DNA from: JAGGSN01 sp965603725
GTDB taxonomy: Bacteria > Zixibacteria > MSB-5A5 > UBA10806 > 4484-95
Reading direction: 5' to 3'
DNA: 64,000 nt
NCBI GenBank assembly: GCA_965603725.1
Contig: CBFDEC010000007.1
Span: 44,286-108,285 of the forward strand
The notes beneath the pieces were generated by a model. It made no database searches. It was given only the letters and a program-made list of their open reading frames with translations, and was not told where the DNA came from. Each line of letters opens with the position of its first letter. The stretch's first letter is position 1. Both the position numbers and the translations under genes were made by a program. This document shows positions 39,648 through 49,077 of this stretch, in pieces.

Positions 39648-41279
39648 ATGGCGAACTTATCGGAAAGATTAATTCAAAAACTCTGCAACCCGAAATCTTA
39701 TGAACGGGGTGAAAAATATTATCAGCAGGGTCGGGTTACCGATTACATTGACAGGGACAACGAGCTTAAGGCGACAGTTGTCGGTACCGGACATTATCAG
39801 GTGGAAATTAATCTTTCCAACCTTGATATGTTTTGTGATTGTCCTGCTTTCGGAAGGATAGGAGTCTGCAAGCATCTGGTGGCGGTGATGCTTACAAAAC
39901 TACATGGCGAGATAAAACCCGCCAAACCGCCCAAAATCAAGCACAGCGGGCAGACTGTTATTGAAAAAACAGATTTTGATTTGAAACCCGCTCTTAAATC
40001 ACTTTCAAAGGCCGAGATGGCGGAACACATCCAGCACCTGGCGTCTGAGCTGCCGCAGGTCTGCAGGTATTTTGTTAACCTTACAGCTCCCAGGGATAAG
40101 GCGTTTTACAAAGCTGTTGAAAAGCGTATCAGGCAGAAGATAAATTCCATAAACCGCAGAGTCCTGTATGATTCTTACTGGCACAGGCAGCGTGATGCCG
40201 TGGATGCAGTCCGTTCAGAGATAAGCCTTCTGCCTTTTACTAAAAGTACTGCAGAGTTTCTACTTCGGCAGGGCTATTGGATTACCGAAAAAATGACAGA
40301 GATTGACGATTCCAACGGTGTTCTTAACGAGCTAATATCGGAAATAATCGAAAAATCAGTGAGTATCCTGGATAAACTGGGGACGGAGGCGCTGGATATT
40401 TTCTATGAATACACGGGGAAGGAATCCTCATTTGACTATCATATTGGTATTGTTGATACAATTCTGGGTATTGCGGATGACCCTCACATACTGGAAGAGA
40501 TTACAACAAAACTGGAAAGAACTCAGTTTAAAGAGGATAACGATTTTGGTTTTGAAAGGAGTTACGGCCTTCATTCGCTGATGTCATTTTACCTGGTTCA
40601 TAATCCGTCAAAATATGAGGATTTGGCCATGGATCTAATGGAAAATGACTTTATGGTAAAGCTCAATTTCATTGAATTTCTCTCACGAAATAAAAGGCAT
40701 GAGGAGGTCCTAAAATACGGCTGGGATATGCGGGATCATTTTGATATCAACGAACTAATTGAAAAGGCGTTATTGGAATTAAACGAAACCGATAAGCTGA
40801 TAGAGTTCTACAAAGAAAGCATCCTGGATAAATTTGATAAAGAGCAGCTGAAACGTTTTCGCCAGGCAATCGGCGAATCAAAAAAATCGGTTTGGGATGA
40901 GTTTATAGATGCGCTTTTAAACAGCAAGCTTCATCTGTTTGATCGCCTCAGATTGCTCGTGTTTCTTCAGCGATACGATGATTTCTACAAGCTGTTGTGT
41001 CCGCCAACCCAACATGGGCATATTTTCTATAAAGAGATGGTAGAGGATTACGCGGTAAAATTCACCATTATTCATCCTGAAACTTCAGTCAAGCTGTATC
41101 GCTACCTGCTTGAGGCTGAAATAGATAAAATGAAAACCTCAAATCACTACAAACATTTTGCCCTATATTACCGCGAGCTGAAAGAACTGGGCGATACAGA
41201 TTACTTAAGCAAAACAAAGCAGACACTTAAAAGCAAGCACCCAACCAAGAAAAAGCTGATGAAAATGCTTGGCTGGTGA
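39648..41279 (+). CDS. SWIM zinc-finger protein
   Basis: 543 residues from the ATG at 39648 (a TTG two codons upstream is possible). Residues 61-77 hold the SWIM motif CDCPAFGRIGVCKHL (Cys63, Cys65, Cys74, His76), a zinc-binding DNA- or protein-interaction domain. NPKSYERGEKYYQQGRV before it is typical of the family. The other 450 residues are alpha-helical repeats rich in charged residues, as in SWIM proteins that associate with SNF2 helicases or MoxR/VWA systems. No such partner gene is adjacent here. Confidence 0.85.
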   Translation: MANLSERLIQKLCNPKSYERGEKYYQQGRVTDYIDRDNELKATVVGTGHYQVEINLSNLDMFCDCPAFGRIGVCKHLVAVMLTKLHGEIKPAKPPKIKHSGQTVIEKTDFDLKPALKSLSKAEMAEHIQHLASELPQVCRYFVNLTAPRDKAFYKAVEKRIRQKINSINRRVLYDSYWHRQRDAVDAVRSEISLLPFTKSTAEFLLRQGYWITEKMTEIDDSNGVLNELISEIIEKSVSILDKLGTEALDIFYEYTGKESSFDYHIGIVDTILGIADDPHILEEITTKLERTQFKEDNDFGFERSYGLHSLMSFYLVHNPSKYEDLAMDLMENDFMVKLNFIEFLSRNKRHEEVLKYGWDMRDHFDINELIEKALLELNETDKLIEFYKESILDKFDKEQLKRFRQAIGESKKSVWDEFIDALLNSKLHLFDRLRLLVFLQRYDDFYKLLCPPTQHGHIFYKEMVEDYAVKFTIIHPETSVKLYRYLLEAEIDKMKTSNHYKHFALYYRELKELGDTDYLSKTKQTLKSKHPTKKKLMKMLGW

Positions 41280-41521
41280 GATGTGATTTGGTAGGATAAT
41301 ATACTTGTTAGTCGTTGTTTCAATCTCTCAAAACATCAAATCATATAAGCGTATCTTATTATAACAACTTAGTGCTGTAATTTATTCATGCAGGAAAGAC
41401 ATTTGCCGACATAATAAATATCTTGTAATCACAAGATATATCCTTTAATTTTGTGTTAGGTGCATCTTGACTTGTGCGATGCTGGATCAATTTTGTGAAT
41501 CAATGAGAGGACTGACAGAAT
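41280..41521. promoter_or_regulatory. probable promoter region of the carrier-protein operon
   Basis: AT-rich 242-bp gap upstream of the five-gene operon. GAGAGGA lies ten bases before the carrier-protein ATG. TTGACTTGTG at 41468 could be a -35 element, with GATGCTGGAT further on as a poor -10; this is weak. Confidence 0.3.
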
Positions 41522-41758
41522 ATGGCTGTTCGTAAAGAAGTTGAAAAGTATATTACAAAATTGACAAATGGGCACGAAATAGATCATTCTCTGAATCTGT
41601 TTGAAAGCGGTTTTTTATCCTCCCTGGATGTTTTAGACCTTCTTTCGTTTATTGAGAACACCTATAATATCACCGTTTCGGATGACGATCTCGGGATAGA
41701 AAATTTTGGTTCGATTGACAGCATGGTAAAATATATTGAAAAGGCGAAACAAGAGTAA
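41522..41758 (+). CDS. stand-alone acyl/peptidyl carrier protein
   Basis: A 78-residue four-helix carrier protein. The phosphopantetheine site is Ser34 in ESGFLSSLDVLDLLSF, the usual xxSLD variant. It starts a five-gene operon: the adenylation enzyme follows after 11 bases. Together they should load a substrate, probably an amino acid, as a thioester on this carrier. A free-standing carrier plus a free adenylation protein is characteristic of small tailoring pathways, such as prolyl- or beta-hydroxylated building blocks, and of some polysaccharide decoration systems. Confidence 0.9.
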   Translation: MAVRKEVEKYITKLTNGHEIDHSLNLFESGFLSSLDVLDLLSFIENTYNITVSDDDLGIENFGSIDSMVKYIEKAKQE

Positions 41759-41769
41759 CGAAGCCTTTT

Positions 41770-43296
41770 ATGCCAATGATTCATGAAATACTAACCAAGT
41801 CATCAGCAGATTTTCCCCAAAAAGAAGCAATTGTCTGTGGAGACAACCGAATATCCTATAAAGAACTAAATAAGGCATCAACCATATTGGCAAATTTCTT
41901 GCGGTCTCATGGAGTAAGCTACCAAGACAGGGTTGGCATCTTCACGAATAAGAATATCGAAGAGACAATTGCCATTTTCGCCATCCTGAAAATGGGCGGG
42001 ATATTCGTCCATATAAATCCTCAGCTTAAGGAAAGCCAACTGTCTCATGTGATTTCAGATTGTGATATTAAGGCGCTTTTTGTAAATGACTATAAATCGA
42101 CGGTCCTTAATAAAGCATACCCGGAAGTAAGTCCAATAGACCTGGTTATTTCATTATCATCAAAGCTGAATCTGAATAAAGATGTCTTTAAGAATATTCG
42201 TAATCTCGATGATATTCTTAAAGAACCATCACCCGATAAAATATCCAGCGATAAGCAAAGTGAAGACGACATAGCCTCGATTATTTACACATCAGGCTCA
42301 ACAGGAATGCCGAAAGGCGTCATTGTTACTCATAAGATACTTCATGACTCTACAGTAATCTCTGCCTCTATACTTGAAAATAATCACGATGACCGTTTAA
42401 TATGTGTTACTCCGTTTTCTTTCGATGGCGCGCTGAGTCAGCTTTTCACATCCTGCTATGTTGGCGGAACACTTGTCCAACAGCAGTCGAATTTCCCCAA
42501 AGATATTGTAAATACGATGTTAAATGAAAAAATAACCGGCTTCCATGCGATGCCGTCACTCTGGAGCATACTTCTTCAAAAGCATTCGCCGTTTGCAAAA
42601 TATGATTATCCCGATCTCAGGTATATCTCGATTATTGGCGAGGTGTTCCCTCAGAATCATCTGGATAACTTAAGGATGATACTGAATAAGACAAAGTTCT
42701 ACATGATGTATGGCACAACTGAAGCTTTCCGGTCTACTTATCTTCCCCCGGAGGATTTTGAGAGAAAGAAATCATCTGCAGGGATACCGTTCCCGGGCGT
42801 GGATATATCGATAGTTGATGAGCAAAACAACATCTGCCAGCCGGGCGAAACCGGAGAAATCATCCATAAAGGGGTGTTCGTATCGCCGGGATACTGGAAT
42901 GACAGCGATAAAACCGCTGAAACGTTCAAGGATGGATCCCTTTATACTGGCGACCTGGGGAAATTGGACCAAGGTGGTTATCTCTATTTCATGGGACGCA
43001 AGGACAGCATGATAAAAACCCAGGGATTTCGTGTTAGCCCCGAGGAAATAGAAGAGTGCATATTCAAGGTCGATGGTGTAAAAGAGGTCGCGGTTATTGG
43101 CGTATCGGGTAATGAAACAGGTGTCAGGATAAAAGCAATAATTGTCTGCAAAGAGGGATACATTTTGACAGATAAAGATATAATAAGCCATTGCCGGAAC
43201 AGGCTTCCCAATTATATGGTACCCGGCATCGTAGAATTTCGCAGTGATCTGCCTCGTACTGCAACGAATAAAATCAATAGATCTGAACTGTGCTGA
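41770..43296 (+). CDS. stand-alone adenylation enzyme (AMP-forming amino-acid:carrier ligase type)
   Basis: A 508-residue member of the ANL superfamily. Core motifs: IIYTSGSTGMPKG (171-183, A3), PFSFDGALSQLF (215-226, A4), MMYGTTEAFRS (A5), YTGDLG (A7), GRKDSMIKTQGFRVSPEEIE (A8), and TNKINR with the catalytic Lys (A10). The Asp219 of the FD pair in A4 equals the residue that binds the alpha-amino group in amino-acid-activating domains, so an amino acid is the most likely substrate; fatty acid activation is less likely. It should load the carrier protein encoded just upstream. Confidence 0.87.
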   Translation: MPMIHEILTKSSADFPQKEAIVCGDNRISYKELNKASTILANFLRSHGVSYQDRVGIFTNKNIEETIAIFAILKMGGIFVHINPQLKESQLSHVISDCDIKALFVNDYKSTVLNKAYPEVSPIDLVISLSSKLNLNKDVFKNIRNLDDILKEPSPDKISSDKQSEDDIASIIYTSGSTGMPKGVIVTHKILHDSTVISASILENNHDDRLICVTPFSFDGALSQLFTSCYVGGTLVQQQSNFPKDIVNTMLNEKITGFHAMPSLWSILLQKHSPFAKYDYPDLRYISIIGEVFPQNHLDNLRMILNKTKFYMMYGTTEAFRSTYLPPEDFERKKSSAGIPFPGVDISIVDEQNNICQPGETGEIIHKGVFVSPGYWNDSDKTAETFKDGSLYTGDLGKLDQGGYLYFMGRKDSMIKTQGFRVSPEEIEECIFKVDGVKEVAVIGVSGNETGVRIKAIIVCKEGYILTDKDIISHCRNRLPNYMVPGIVEFRSDLPRTATNKINRSELC

Positions 43297-43324
43297 TATG
43301 ATAAATATACGGTGAGTTAATAAT

Positions 43325-44326
43325 ATGATACGATGTGTAAAATGCATACTTCCGGAATCTTTTCCCGGTATCACATTCGATTCCGAGGGAATTTGTTCGG
43401 TATGCACAATATTTAACGAGCAAAAACAGCATATCCCATCGCTTGAGAAACTAAAAACGAAGTTCGATCAGCTTGTTAGTGAAAACAAATCTGATGATTC
43501 AAAATACAATGCCCTGGTCGCTTTCAGCGGTGGTAAGGACAGCACCTATCTTGTTTACAAACTAAAAGAAACATACGGGTTAAATATACTGGCTTTCACA
43601 TTCGACAATGGATTCATATCGGAATCTACATTTACCAATATGAGAACAGTTATGGAAAGGCTGGCTGTAGATCATATTATATTTAAGCCCAGGCATGATC
43701 TTATCAAGAGAATATTTTCCACCAGCGCCAGCGATGATATATACCCGACCTCGCTGTTAAAATTTGGCAGCTCAATTTGTATTTCATGTATAAGAATGGT
43801 AAATAACCTGTCATTGAAAACCGCCATCGAAAAGAATATCCCTATGGTGATGCTGGGAAACAGTCCTGGGCAGTTGATTCAATCTGAAAATGAGATTATT
43901 TACCAGGATAACCGTATTCCCTATGAATTAAAGAAAGGACTCTTTAAGCCGTTGGCTGATAAAGTCGGTGATGAGGTTTATCAATATCTACTGCTGGATA
44001 AAAAGGATTATCAAACTAAACCGTTCCCCCATACAATAAATCCGTTTCCGATAATCGGTTATGATGAAACCGCAATCTATAAAACTATTTCGGAACTCGG
44101 TTGGCGAAGGCCCGAGGATGTCGATCCGAATTCCTCGAACTGTCAGCTAAACTCCCTTGGCATTGTTAAGCATAAAGAGAAACTGAATTTCCATCCCTAT
44201 GATTATGAAATGAGCATGCTAGTCCGCCTTGGCAAGATAAGCCGCGAGGAGGCCTTAAGAAGGGTCGAAGATCCTGATAACATAACACCCGGACTTGCTG
44301 AGAAGGTTGAAAAGAAGCTGAAATAG
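43325..44326 (+). CDS. PP-loop amidotransferase/amidinating enzyme (N-acetyl sugar amidotransferase-like)
   Basis: A 333-residue ATP pyrophosphatase. N-terminal CVKCILPESFPGITFD and GICSVC supply four Cys for zinc. AFSGGKDSTYLVYKLKE (about 62-78) is the PP-loop. A second Cys pair is in SICISCIRMV. These are features of the WbpG/LegG-like family that uses ATP and ammonia to form an amidine or amide on sugars. The ammonia donor is normally HisH; here no HisH is present, but an asparagine synthase with an intact glutaminase domain follows and could supply it. The true substrate is unknown. Confidence 0.75.
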   Translation: MIRCVKCILPESFPGITFDSEGICSVCTIFNEQKQHIPSLEKLKTKFDQLVSENKSDDSKYNALVAFSGGKDSTYLVYKLKETYGLNILAFTFDNGFISESTFTNMRTVMERLAVDHIIFKPRHDLIKRIFSTSASDDIYPTSLLKFGSSICISCIRMVNNLSLKTAIEKNIPMVMLGNSPGQLIQSENEIIYQDNRIPYELKKGLFKPLADKVGDEVYQYLLLDKKDYQTKPFPHTINPFPIIGYDETAIYKTISELGWRRPEDVDPNSSNCQLNSLGIVKHKEKLNFHPYDYEMSMLVRLGKISREEALRRVEDPDNITPGLAEKVEKKLK

Positions 44327-44357
44327 AGTAATTACAGAACTATGAGCATATAAAACT

Positions 44358-46133
44358 ATGTGTGGAATCTGCGGCATATACAATTTTAATAAGGATAGGC
44401 CTGTATCTGAGAACACCCTGAACATCATGAATGATTCCATAGCCCACCGGGGTCCGGATGACAGCGGCATCTATACTGACAAGTTTATCGGTTTCGGTCA
44501 TAGAAGGCTGCCCATTATTGATATCAAAAGCGGCCAACAGCCTATGAGCAACGAGGATAATACCATATGGGTTACCTATAACGGCGAGATATATAATTAC
44601 AGGGAACTGAAAAAACATCTGATAAACAAAGGGCATGTATTCAAAACAAACTGCGATACTGAGGTCATTGTTCATGCTTATGAGCAGTATGGAACTGATT
44701 GCGTACTGCATTTCAACGGCATGTTTGCCTTCGCTGTCTGGGACAGCAAAAACGAAACGCTGTTTTTAGCCCGGGACAGGCTTGGTATTAAGCCGCTTTA
44801 TTATACTATCTCTGATGGCAATTTTGTCTTTGCCTCGGAGATAAAGGCGCTTCTGAAGCATCCATTAATAAAAGCTGAGGTTGAGATAAATTCAATCCTC
44901 GAATACCTGTTTTGCACATCGCTTTTAAAAAGTAATACCATGTTTAAAAATATCAATTCCTTGCCAGCGGGGCATATTGCGGTTTTTAAAAATGGTACAC
45001 ACAAAGTTGCAGAATACTGGGATATCAAATCAAAAAATGTTCAAGACGATGAGTTCTCTTTTGATCAGTATAAGGAGCAAATATCATTTCTTCTTGATGA
45101 TTCAGTCCGGATGAGGTTGATGAGCGATGTTCCTTTCGGTTCTTTACTAAGCGGCGGGCTGGATTCAAGCCTTATCTCTGCGCTGGCGACAAAACATGCG
45201 AGCCAGAAATTAAAAACTTTCTCAATGGAATATTCAAAGAATATAGAGTTGGGACAGGCAGACTCAGATACAAAGTATGCAAACCTGATGGCTGATGCTT
45301 TTCATACAGACCATAAGGAGTTCATCTTTGAACCTGAGGAGTATTACAGCTTTCATGAAAAAGTCACCTGGCATATGGAAAAACCGGTGGAGCTGACTAC
45401 ACCATCACTGTATCTTCTGCATAAGAATCTAAAGAAATATGTTACCGTGGTATTATCGGGCGAGGGGTCTGATGAACTATTCGGCGGGTATTTCTTCTTT
45501 CTTCAGGAGGTTCAGAGTAATCGGTTGAAAGAATTTCCATGGGCGCCTTATTTTGATGAGGTCTCCATGCTGTTAAATGATGATATTGCAAGGGAAACGA
45601 AGTTTAGAGATAGTGTAAAATCCACACTTCACGATCTATTAAATAAATTTGAAACGGATGATTTTTTAAATAAGGTGTTGTACCTGTTTATTAAGATATA
45701 CCTGCTTGAAATGCTTGAACGTCAGGACAAAACCAGCATGGCCTGGGGAGTCGAAACAAGAGTGCCGTTTCTTGACCATCGCTTAGTGGAGCATATCGTG
45801 AATATCCCGTCAAAATATAAAATCAAGGACGATTCTGAAAAATATATACTCAAAGAAAGCTTCAGGGATTTTATACCAACCGATATTCTAAACAGGAAGA
45901 AGAAACCGTTCCCGTTTCCAGTCGATCTAAAGTCTGTCATCAGCCAGAGAAACACCGCCAACGACCTTGTGCAATCGGGAAATTCCAGGATAGCGGGATA
46001 TTTTAATAAAACGGAAACCGATGATTTTTTCCATAAAAGGAATAAATTTAAAAATATTGACAATCTCGCCATTTTTAGAACATCTTATGCAATGATTGCG
46101 TTGGAATTATGGCATAAAGCGTTTGGGATTTAA
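44358..46133 (+). CDS. asparagine synthase (glutamine-hydrolysing) family protein
   Basis: A 591-residue AsnB-type protein. Cys2 of MCGICGIYNF is the glutaminase nucleophile. HRGPDDSG, the EIYN and DTEV segments complete the N-terminal class II glutaminase domain. LLSGGLDSSLIS (about 263-274) is the PP-loop of the synthetase domain, and GEGSDELFGGY follows. It transfers ammonia from glutamine to a carboxylate or to a partner enzyme. In this operon it may serve the PP-loop enzyme or amidate a carrier-bound acid; plain asparagine synthesis is possible but less likely given the neighbours. Confidence 0.9.
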   Translation: MCGICGIYNFNKDRPVSENTLNIMNDSIAHRGPDDSGIYTDKFIGFGHRRLPIIDIKSGQQPMSNEDNTIWVTYNGEIYNYRELKKHLINKGHVFKTNCDTEVIVHAYEQYGTDCVLHFNGMFAFAVWDSKNETLFLARDRLGIKPLYYTISDGNFVFASEIKALLKHPLIKAEVEINSILEYLFCTSLLKSNTMFKNINSLPAGHIAVFKNGTHKVAEYWDIKSKNVQDDEFSFDQYKEQISFLLDDSVRMRLMSDVPFGSLLSGGLDSSLISALATKHASQKLKTFSMEYSKNIELGQADSDTKYANLMADAFHTDHKEFIFEPEEYYSFHEKVTWHMEKPVELTTPSLYLLHKNLKKYVTVVLSGEGSDELFGGYFFFLQEVQSNRLKEFPWAPYFDEVSMLLNDDIARETKFRDSVKSTLHDLLNKFETDDFLNKVLYLFIKIYLLEMLERQDKTSMAWGVETRVPFLDHRLVEHIVNIPSKYKIKDDSEKYILKESFRDFIPTDILNRKKKPFPFPVDLKSVISQRNTANDLVQSGNSRIAGYFNKTETDDFFHKRNKFKNIDNLAIFRTSYAMIALELWHKAFGI

Positions 46134-46137
46134 CCTG

Positions 46138-47283
46138 ATGGAATACACTGAAGATCAAAAGATAGCAATAGAGGTAGCCCGTGGATTCATCACGAAAAGG
46201 ATTGAGCCGATTGCCAGCCTCATTGATGAGAAAGAGGAATTTCCGCTGGAGAATATTAGGGAGATGGGCAAACTCGGTTTGCTGGGGATTCCCTATCCTG
46301 AACAATATGGCGGAGCCGGCCTTGACTATGTGACCTATTCAACGATTATAAGAGAGATTGCCAGGGTTTGCGCCTCAACAGCGATGACAGTAGTAGCCCA
46401 CACTACATTGACCGCTTATCCCATATTTAGCTATGGAACTGAGGAGCAAAAACAAAAATACTTGAAACCGCTTCTTGATGGCGAAAATATAGGCGCCTTT
46501 GGGCTGACAGAGCCAAACGCCGGATCCGATATAGCCGCAATGGAAACCAAAGCTGTGAAAAAAGACGGTCATTACATACTAAACGGATCGAAAATATTTA
46601 TCACAAACGCAAATGTAGCCGATACTTATATAGTAGCGGCAAAGACATCGCCTGAAAAAGGTATGATGGGGATAAGCCTGTTTATTTTTGAAAAAAGCAT
46701 GCCCGGTTTTACTCTATCCGGGAAAAAAGAGAAAAAGCTGGGAATGAAAGGGGCAGATACAGGCGAACTGGTGTTCCAGGATGCTTTAGTTCCTGAAAAG
46801 AATTTGCTGGGCAGAAAAAATTTTGGATTTAAGTTATTGCATGATATTTTAATAAGCGCCAGGATAGGTATGGCGGCAATTGCTTTGGGGATTTCCGAGG
46901 GCGCGCAGAAACATTGTCTGAAATATGTGAAACAACGAAAGCAGTTCAGCGAATATCTTTATCATTTTCAGTCTATTAAAAACATGCTTGCCGATATGGA
47001 AATGAATATCAGCGCCGCCGAATTGTTATTGCAAAAAGCCGCTGTTATGAAAGATGATGGAAAAGACATTACCAAGACCGCATCAGAGGCAAAACTGTTT
47101 GCGTCAGAAATGGCGATGAAGATCACCAAGGATGCCATCCAGATATTTGGCGGCTACGGCTATTCCCGTGAATTCCCGCTGGAGAGATTTTTCAGGGACG
47201 CCAAAATCACCGAAATCGGCGACGGAACATCCGAAATGCAAAGGCTGATCATTGCTGATGAGATTGTGAAGAGGCAGGGATAA
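46138..47283 (+). CDS. acyl-CoA dehydrogenase-like carrier-protein oxidase/dehydrogenase
   Basis: 381 residues from the ATG at 46138, four bases after the previous stop. It has the family motifs GAFGLTEPNAGSDIAAME, the FGGYGYSREFPLERFFRDA signature and GTSEMQR. The catalytic Glu in the usual FEGTSE motif is replaced by Asp362 (IGDGTSE). The helix that holds the alternative Glu in isovaleryl-CoA dehydrogenases also lacks it. Its position at the end of a carrier-protein operon suggests that the substrate is a carrier-bound acyl or aminoacyl group, as with prolyl-carrier dehydrogenases, but this is inference. Confidence 0.86.
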   Translation: MEYTEDQKIAIEVARGFITKRIEPIASLIDEKEEFPLENIREMGKLGLLGIPYPEQYGGAGLDYVTYSTIIREIARVCASTAMTVVAHTTLTAYPIFSYGTEEQKQKYLKPLLDGENIGAFGLTEPNAGSDIAAMETKAVKKDGHYILNGSKIFITNANVADTYIVAAKTSPEKGMMGISLFIFEKSMPGFTLSGKKEKKLGMKGADTGELVFQDALVPEKNLLGRKNFGFKLLHDILISARIGMAAIALGISEGAQKHCLKYVKQRKQFSEYLYHFQSIKNMLADMEMNISAAELLLQKAAVMKDDGKDITKTASEAKLFASEMAMKITKDAIQIFGGYGYSREFPLERFFRDAKITEIGDGTSEMQRLIIADEIVKRQG

Positions 47284-47511
47284 AATGGGCCATTTGGGGT
47301 TGAGTAAATACAGGTGTTTTTGAAATATTTTGGATACTTGATTTTAAAATTCTGAAAGAGCTTTTATCTTATTAATAAAAATGAGCCCATTACTGAAATG
47401 AGGCAGTATAAAACCTCATCCTATATCAAATTACCCCTCGGGGATTTGATAACCTCTATATTGGGAGTACGCATTTCATTCTTTATCTTGGCGAAATAAA
47501 GATCTCTGAAC
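47284..47511. other. convergent intergenic gap
   Basis: 228 bases between the dehydrogenase (plus) and the secreted protein (minus). A/T-rich; no terminator hairpin is obvious. Confidence 0.4.
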
Positions 47512-48303
47512 TCAGTAGCCATCCCAGCCCGCAATCCTGGCCATCATCCACCAGAACGCTTTGCCCTTCAGGTAACAATTGAAGCAATGCGAATGAGGAC
47601 AGTTGCAGGTAGGACATGGATGCGAGGAACACCAGTCATGGCACCATTCACAGCCATCGCCACCATAAGGATAATAGTTGCCATTAGGGTCATAACTCTC
47701 GATGTCAGCAAAATTGAAAAGGACTTTATCGTTAGTAACGCAGTACTCCCGAATCTGGTTGTTGCGGGCATAAAGATTGCCATCAGGACCTGTACCGTCC
47801 AGATGGCCAGTCATATAAATGAAGGTTACACCAGAGTAGTCCTGCTCCAGCCGATTCATAGCATTAAGATAAACATTGATGCCCTCTTCGCTATTATTCG
47901 AACAACCGCCACACCATGACCACATCACCACATTGTAATCGGGATGATTATCAAGCCAGTCCCGGGTAGGTGGTACCCAGGAAGTGTCACCAATGTGTCC
48001 CAGATCGTCACTGTATTCATGGAAAGTGGGTAAATTATACAAAGAATTCTCATCCTCCAGTTCATTGAGTCCGACTATAATCTGATAACCATGTGAGGTG
48101 CGACCATAGAATATTCTATAGTCTGTCCTTATCTGCTCAAAATATGATTCCGGGATGAGTTCAAAATCTGCTGACGAATTATGATTAGTTATAATCGCTC
48201 CAGTAACAATATCTATCCAACTGACATTTCGAGGTGGACCGATATCAGCGTATAACTGCAAACTTGAAAACCCGACGATCATCAGGCTTAGAAATAATCG
48301 CAA
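47512..48303 (-). CDS. secreted protein of unknown function with Cys-rich C terminus
   Basis: 263 residues. The N terminus MRLFLSLMIVGFSSLQLYA is a good signal peptide from a TTG start at 48303; ATG 48282 would leave a shorter one. The middle part contains FEYSDD-like acidic stretches, VVMWSWCGGCSNNSEEGINV and FIYMTGHLDGTGPDGN, which recall SGNH-type hydrolase loops but not convincingly. The end is Cys-rich (CEWCHDWCSSHPCPTCNC, then HCFNCYLKG), probably disulfide- or metal-bound. I do not recognise the family. It overlaps by 59 bases the frameshifted gene just upstream. Confidence 0.68.
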   Translation of the reverse strand: MRLFLSLMIVGFSSLQLYADIGPPRNVSWIDIVTGAIITNHNSSADFELIPESYFEQIRTDYRIFYGRTSHGYQIIVGLNELEDENSLYNLPTFHEYSDDLGHIGDTSWVPPTRDWLDNHPDYNVVMWSWCGGCSNNSEEGINVYLNAMNRLEQDYSGVTFIYMTGHLDGTGPDGNLYARNNQIREYCVTNDKVLFNFADIESYDPNGNYYPYGGDGCEWCHDWCSSHPCPTCNCPHSHCFNCYLKGKAFWWMMARIAGWDGY

Positions 48304-48867
48304 AGTACACTCCCGACTTTAAATTCTTACCAACAAACTGAGAATAAAAACCAACTGACATCCATTCATGATGAAGAGTTCTTACTTTTCTACCCAGAAT
48401 ATTATATATAGACACGTCGTAGAAGTCCTCCTCAACGACCTGCCATTTTAGGACAAGGCCCGTATTTGATGGATTGGGGTAAGCCTGCAGCCCGAAGGCT
48501 ATGGGCCTTGGATCCAGGTTACCCCACGCGGAGGGCCTATGCCGGTCTCCGTATCGTAATAGGCTGTATCGGACAATGCCACCTCAGATGTATCGTTTAC
48601 TACCGATACAGCGCGAATATAAAATATCGCCCAGTCTCCAACGTCGGCTAATGTCACCGAATTGTCCAGCGTGTCCGCTGCTGCCGAGTTCCCGGTTACT
48701 GAATCCACTACACTATTGATAGTGTATGACCAGATATAATGGTCAAGCGGATTACCATAATCAGGCGACTGCCAGGTCACCTCGAGTTGCCCGTCATGAT
48801 CGTTAAACTGGGCAGAAGCGATAGACGGGATTGCGAACAAGAGGATCAATACAAATAACCTTTTCAT
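48245..48867 (-). pseudogene. frameshifted secreted protein with fibronectin-III-like and sorting domains
   Basis: The first part (48867-48499, 122 residues) has a signal peptide MKRLFVLILLFAIPSIASA and a fibronectin III-like domain (DHDGQLEVTWQSPDYGNPLD, VGDWAIFYIRAVSVVNDTSE). It stops after GVTWIQGP. In the next frame the sequence continues IAFGLQAYPNPSNTG, VSIYNILGRKVRTLHH, GVYFAIIS, ending FKFAVIR, a complete C-terminal sorting domain. One base change in the ggccc run near 48500 joins the two parts. It is either a recent pseudogene or an assembly error. The intact product would have about 207 residues. Confidence 0.8.
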
Positions 48868-49077
48868 GCTTTTTCCCCTATTTATAGGTTATTACTATTA
48901 AAACATTCTCGATTTACTTCACATAATATTTTCGGTTAAAATAGAACATCTAACAGCAAATACATTAGATGAAGCTTAACTAAATCATCTTTGCGTAAAG
49001 TTAGATAATAAATTATCAATGTCAATAGTAATTTTCAATAATATTCCTTCGAGAATTTCAATAACCCAAACAGGTAA

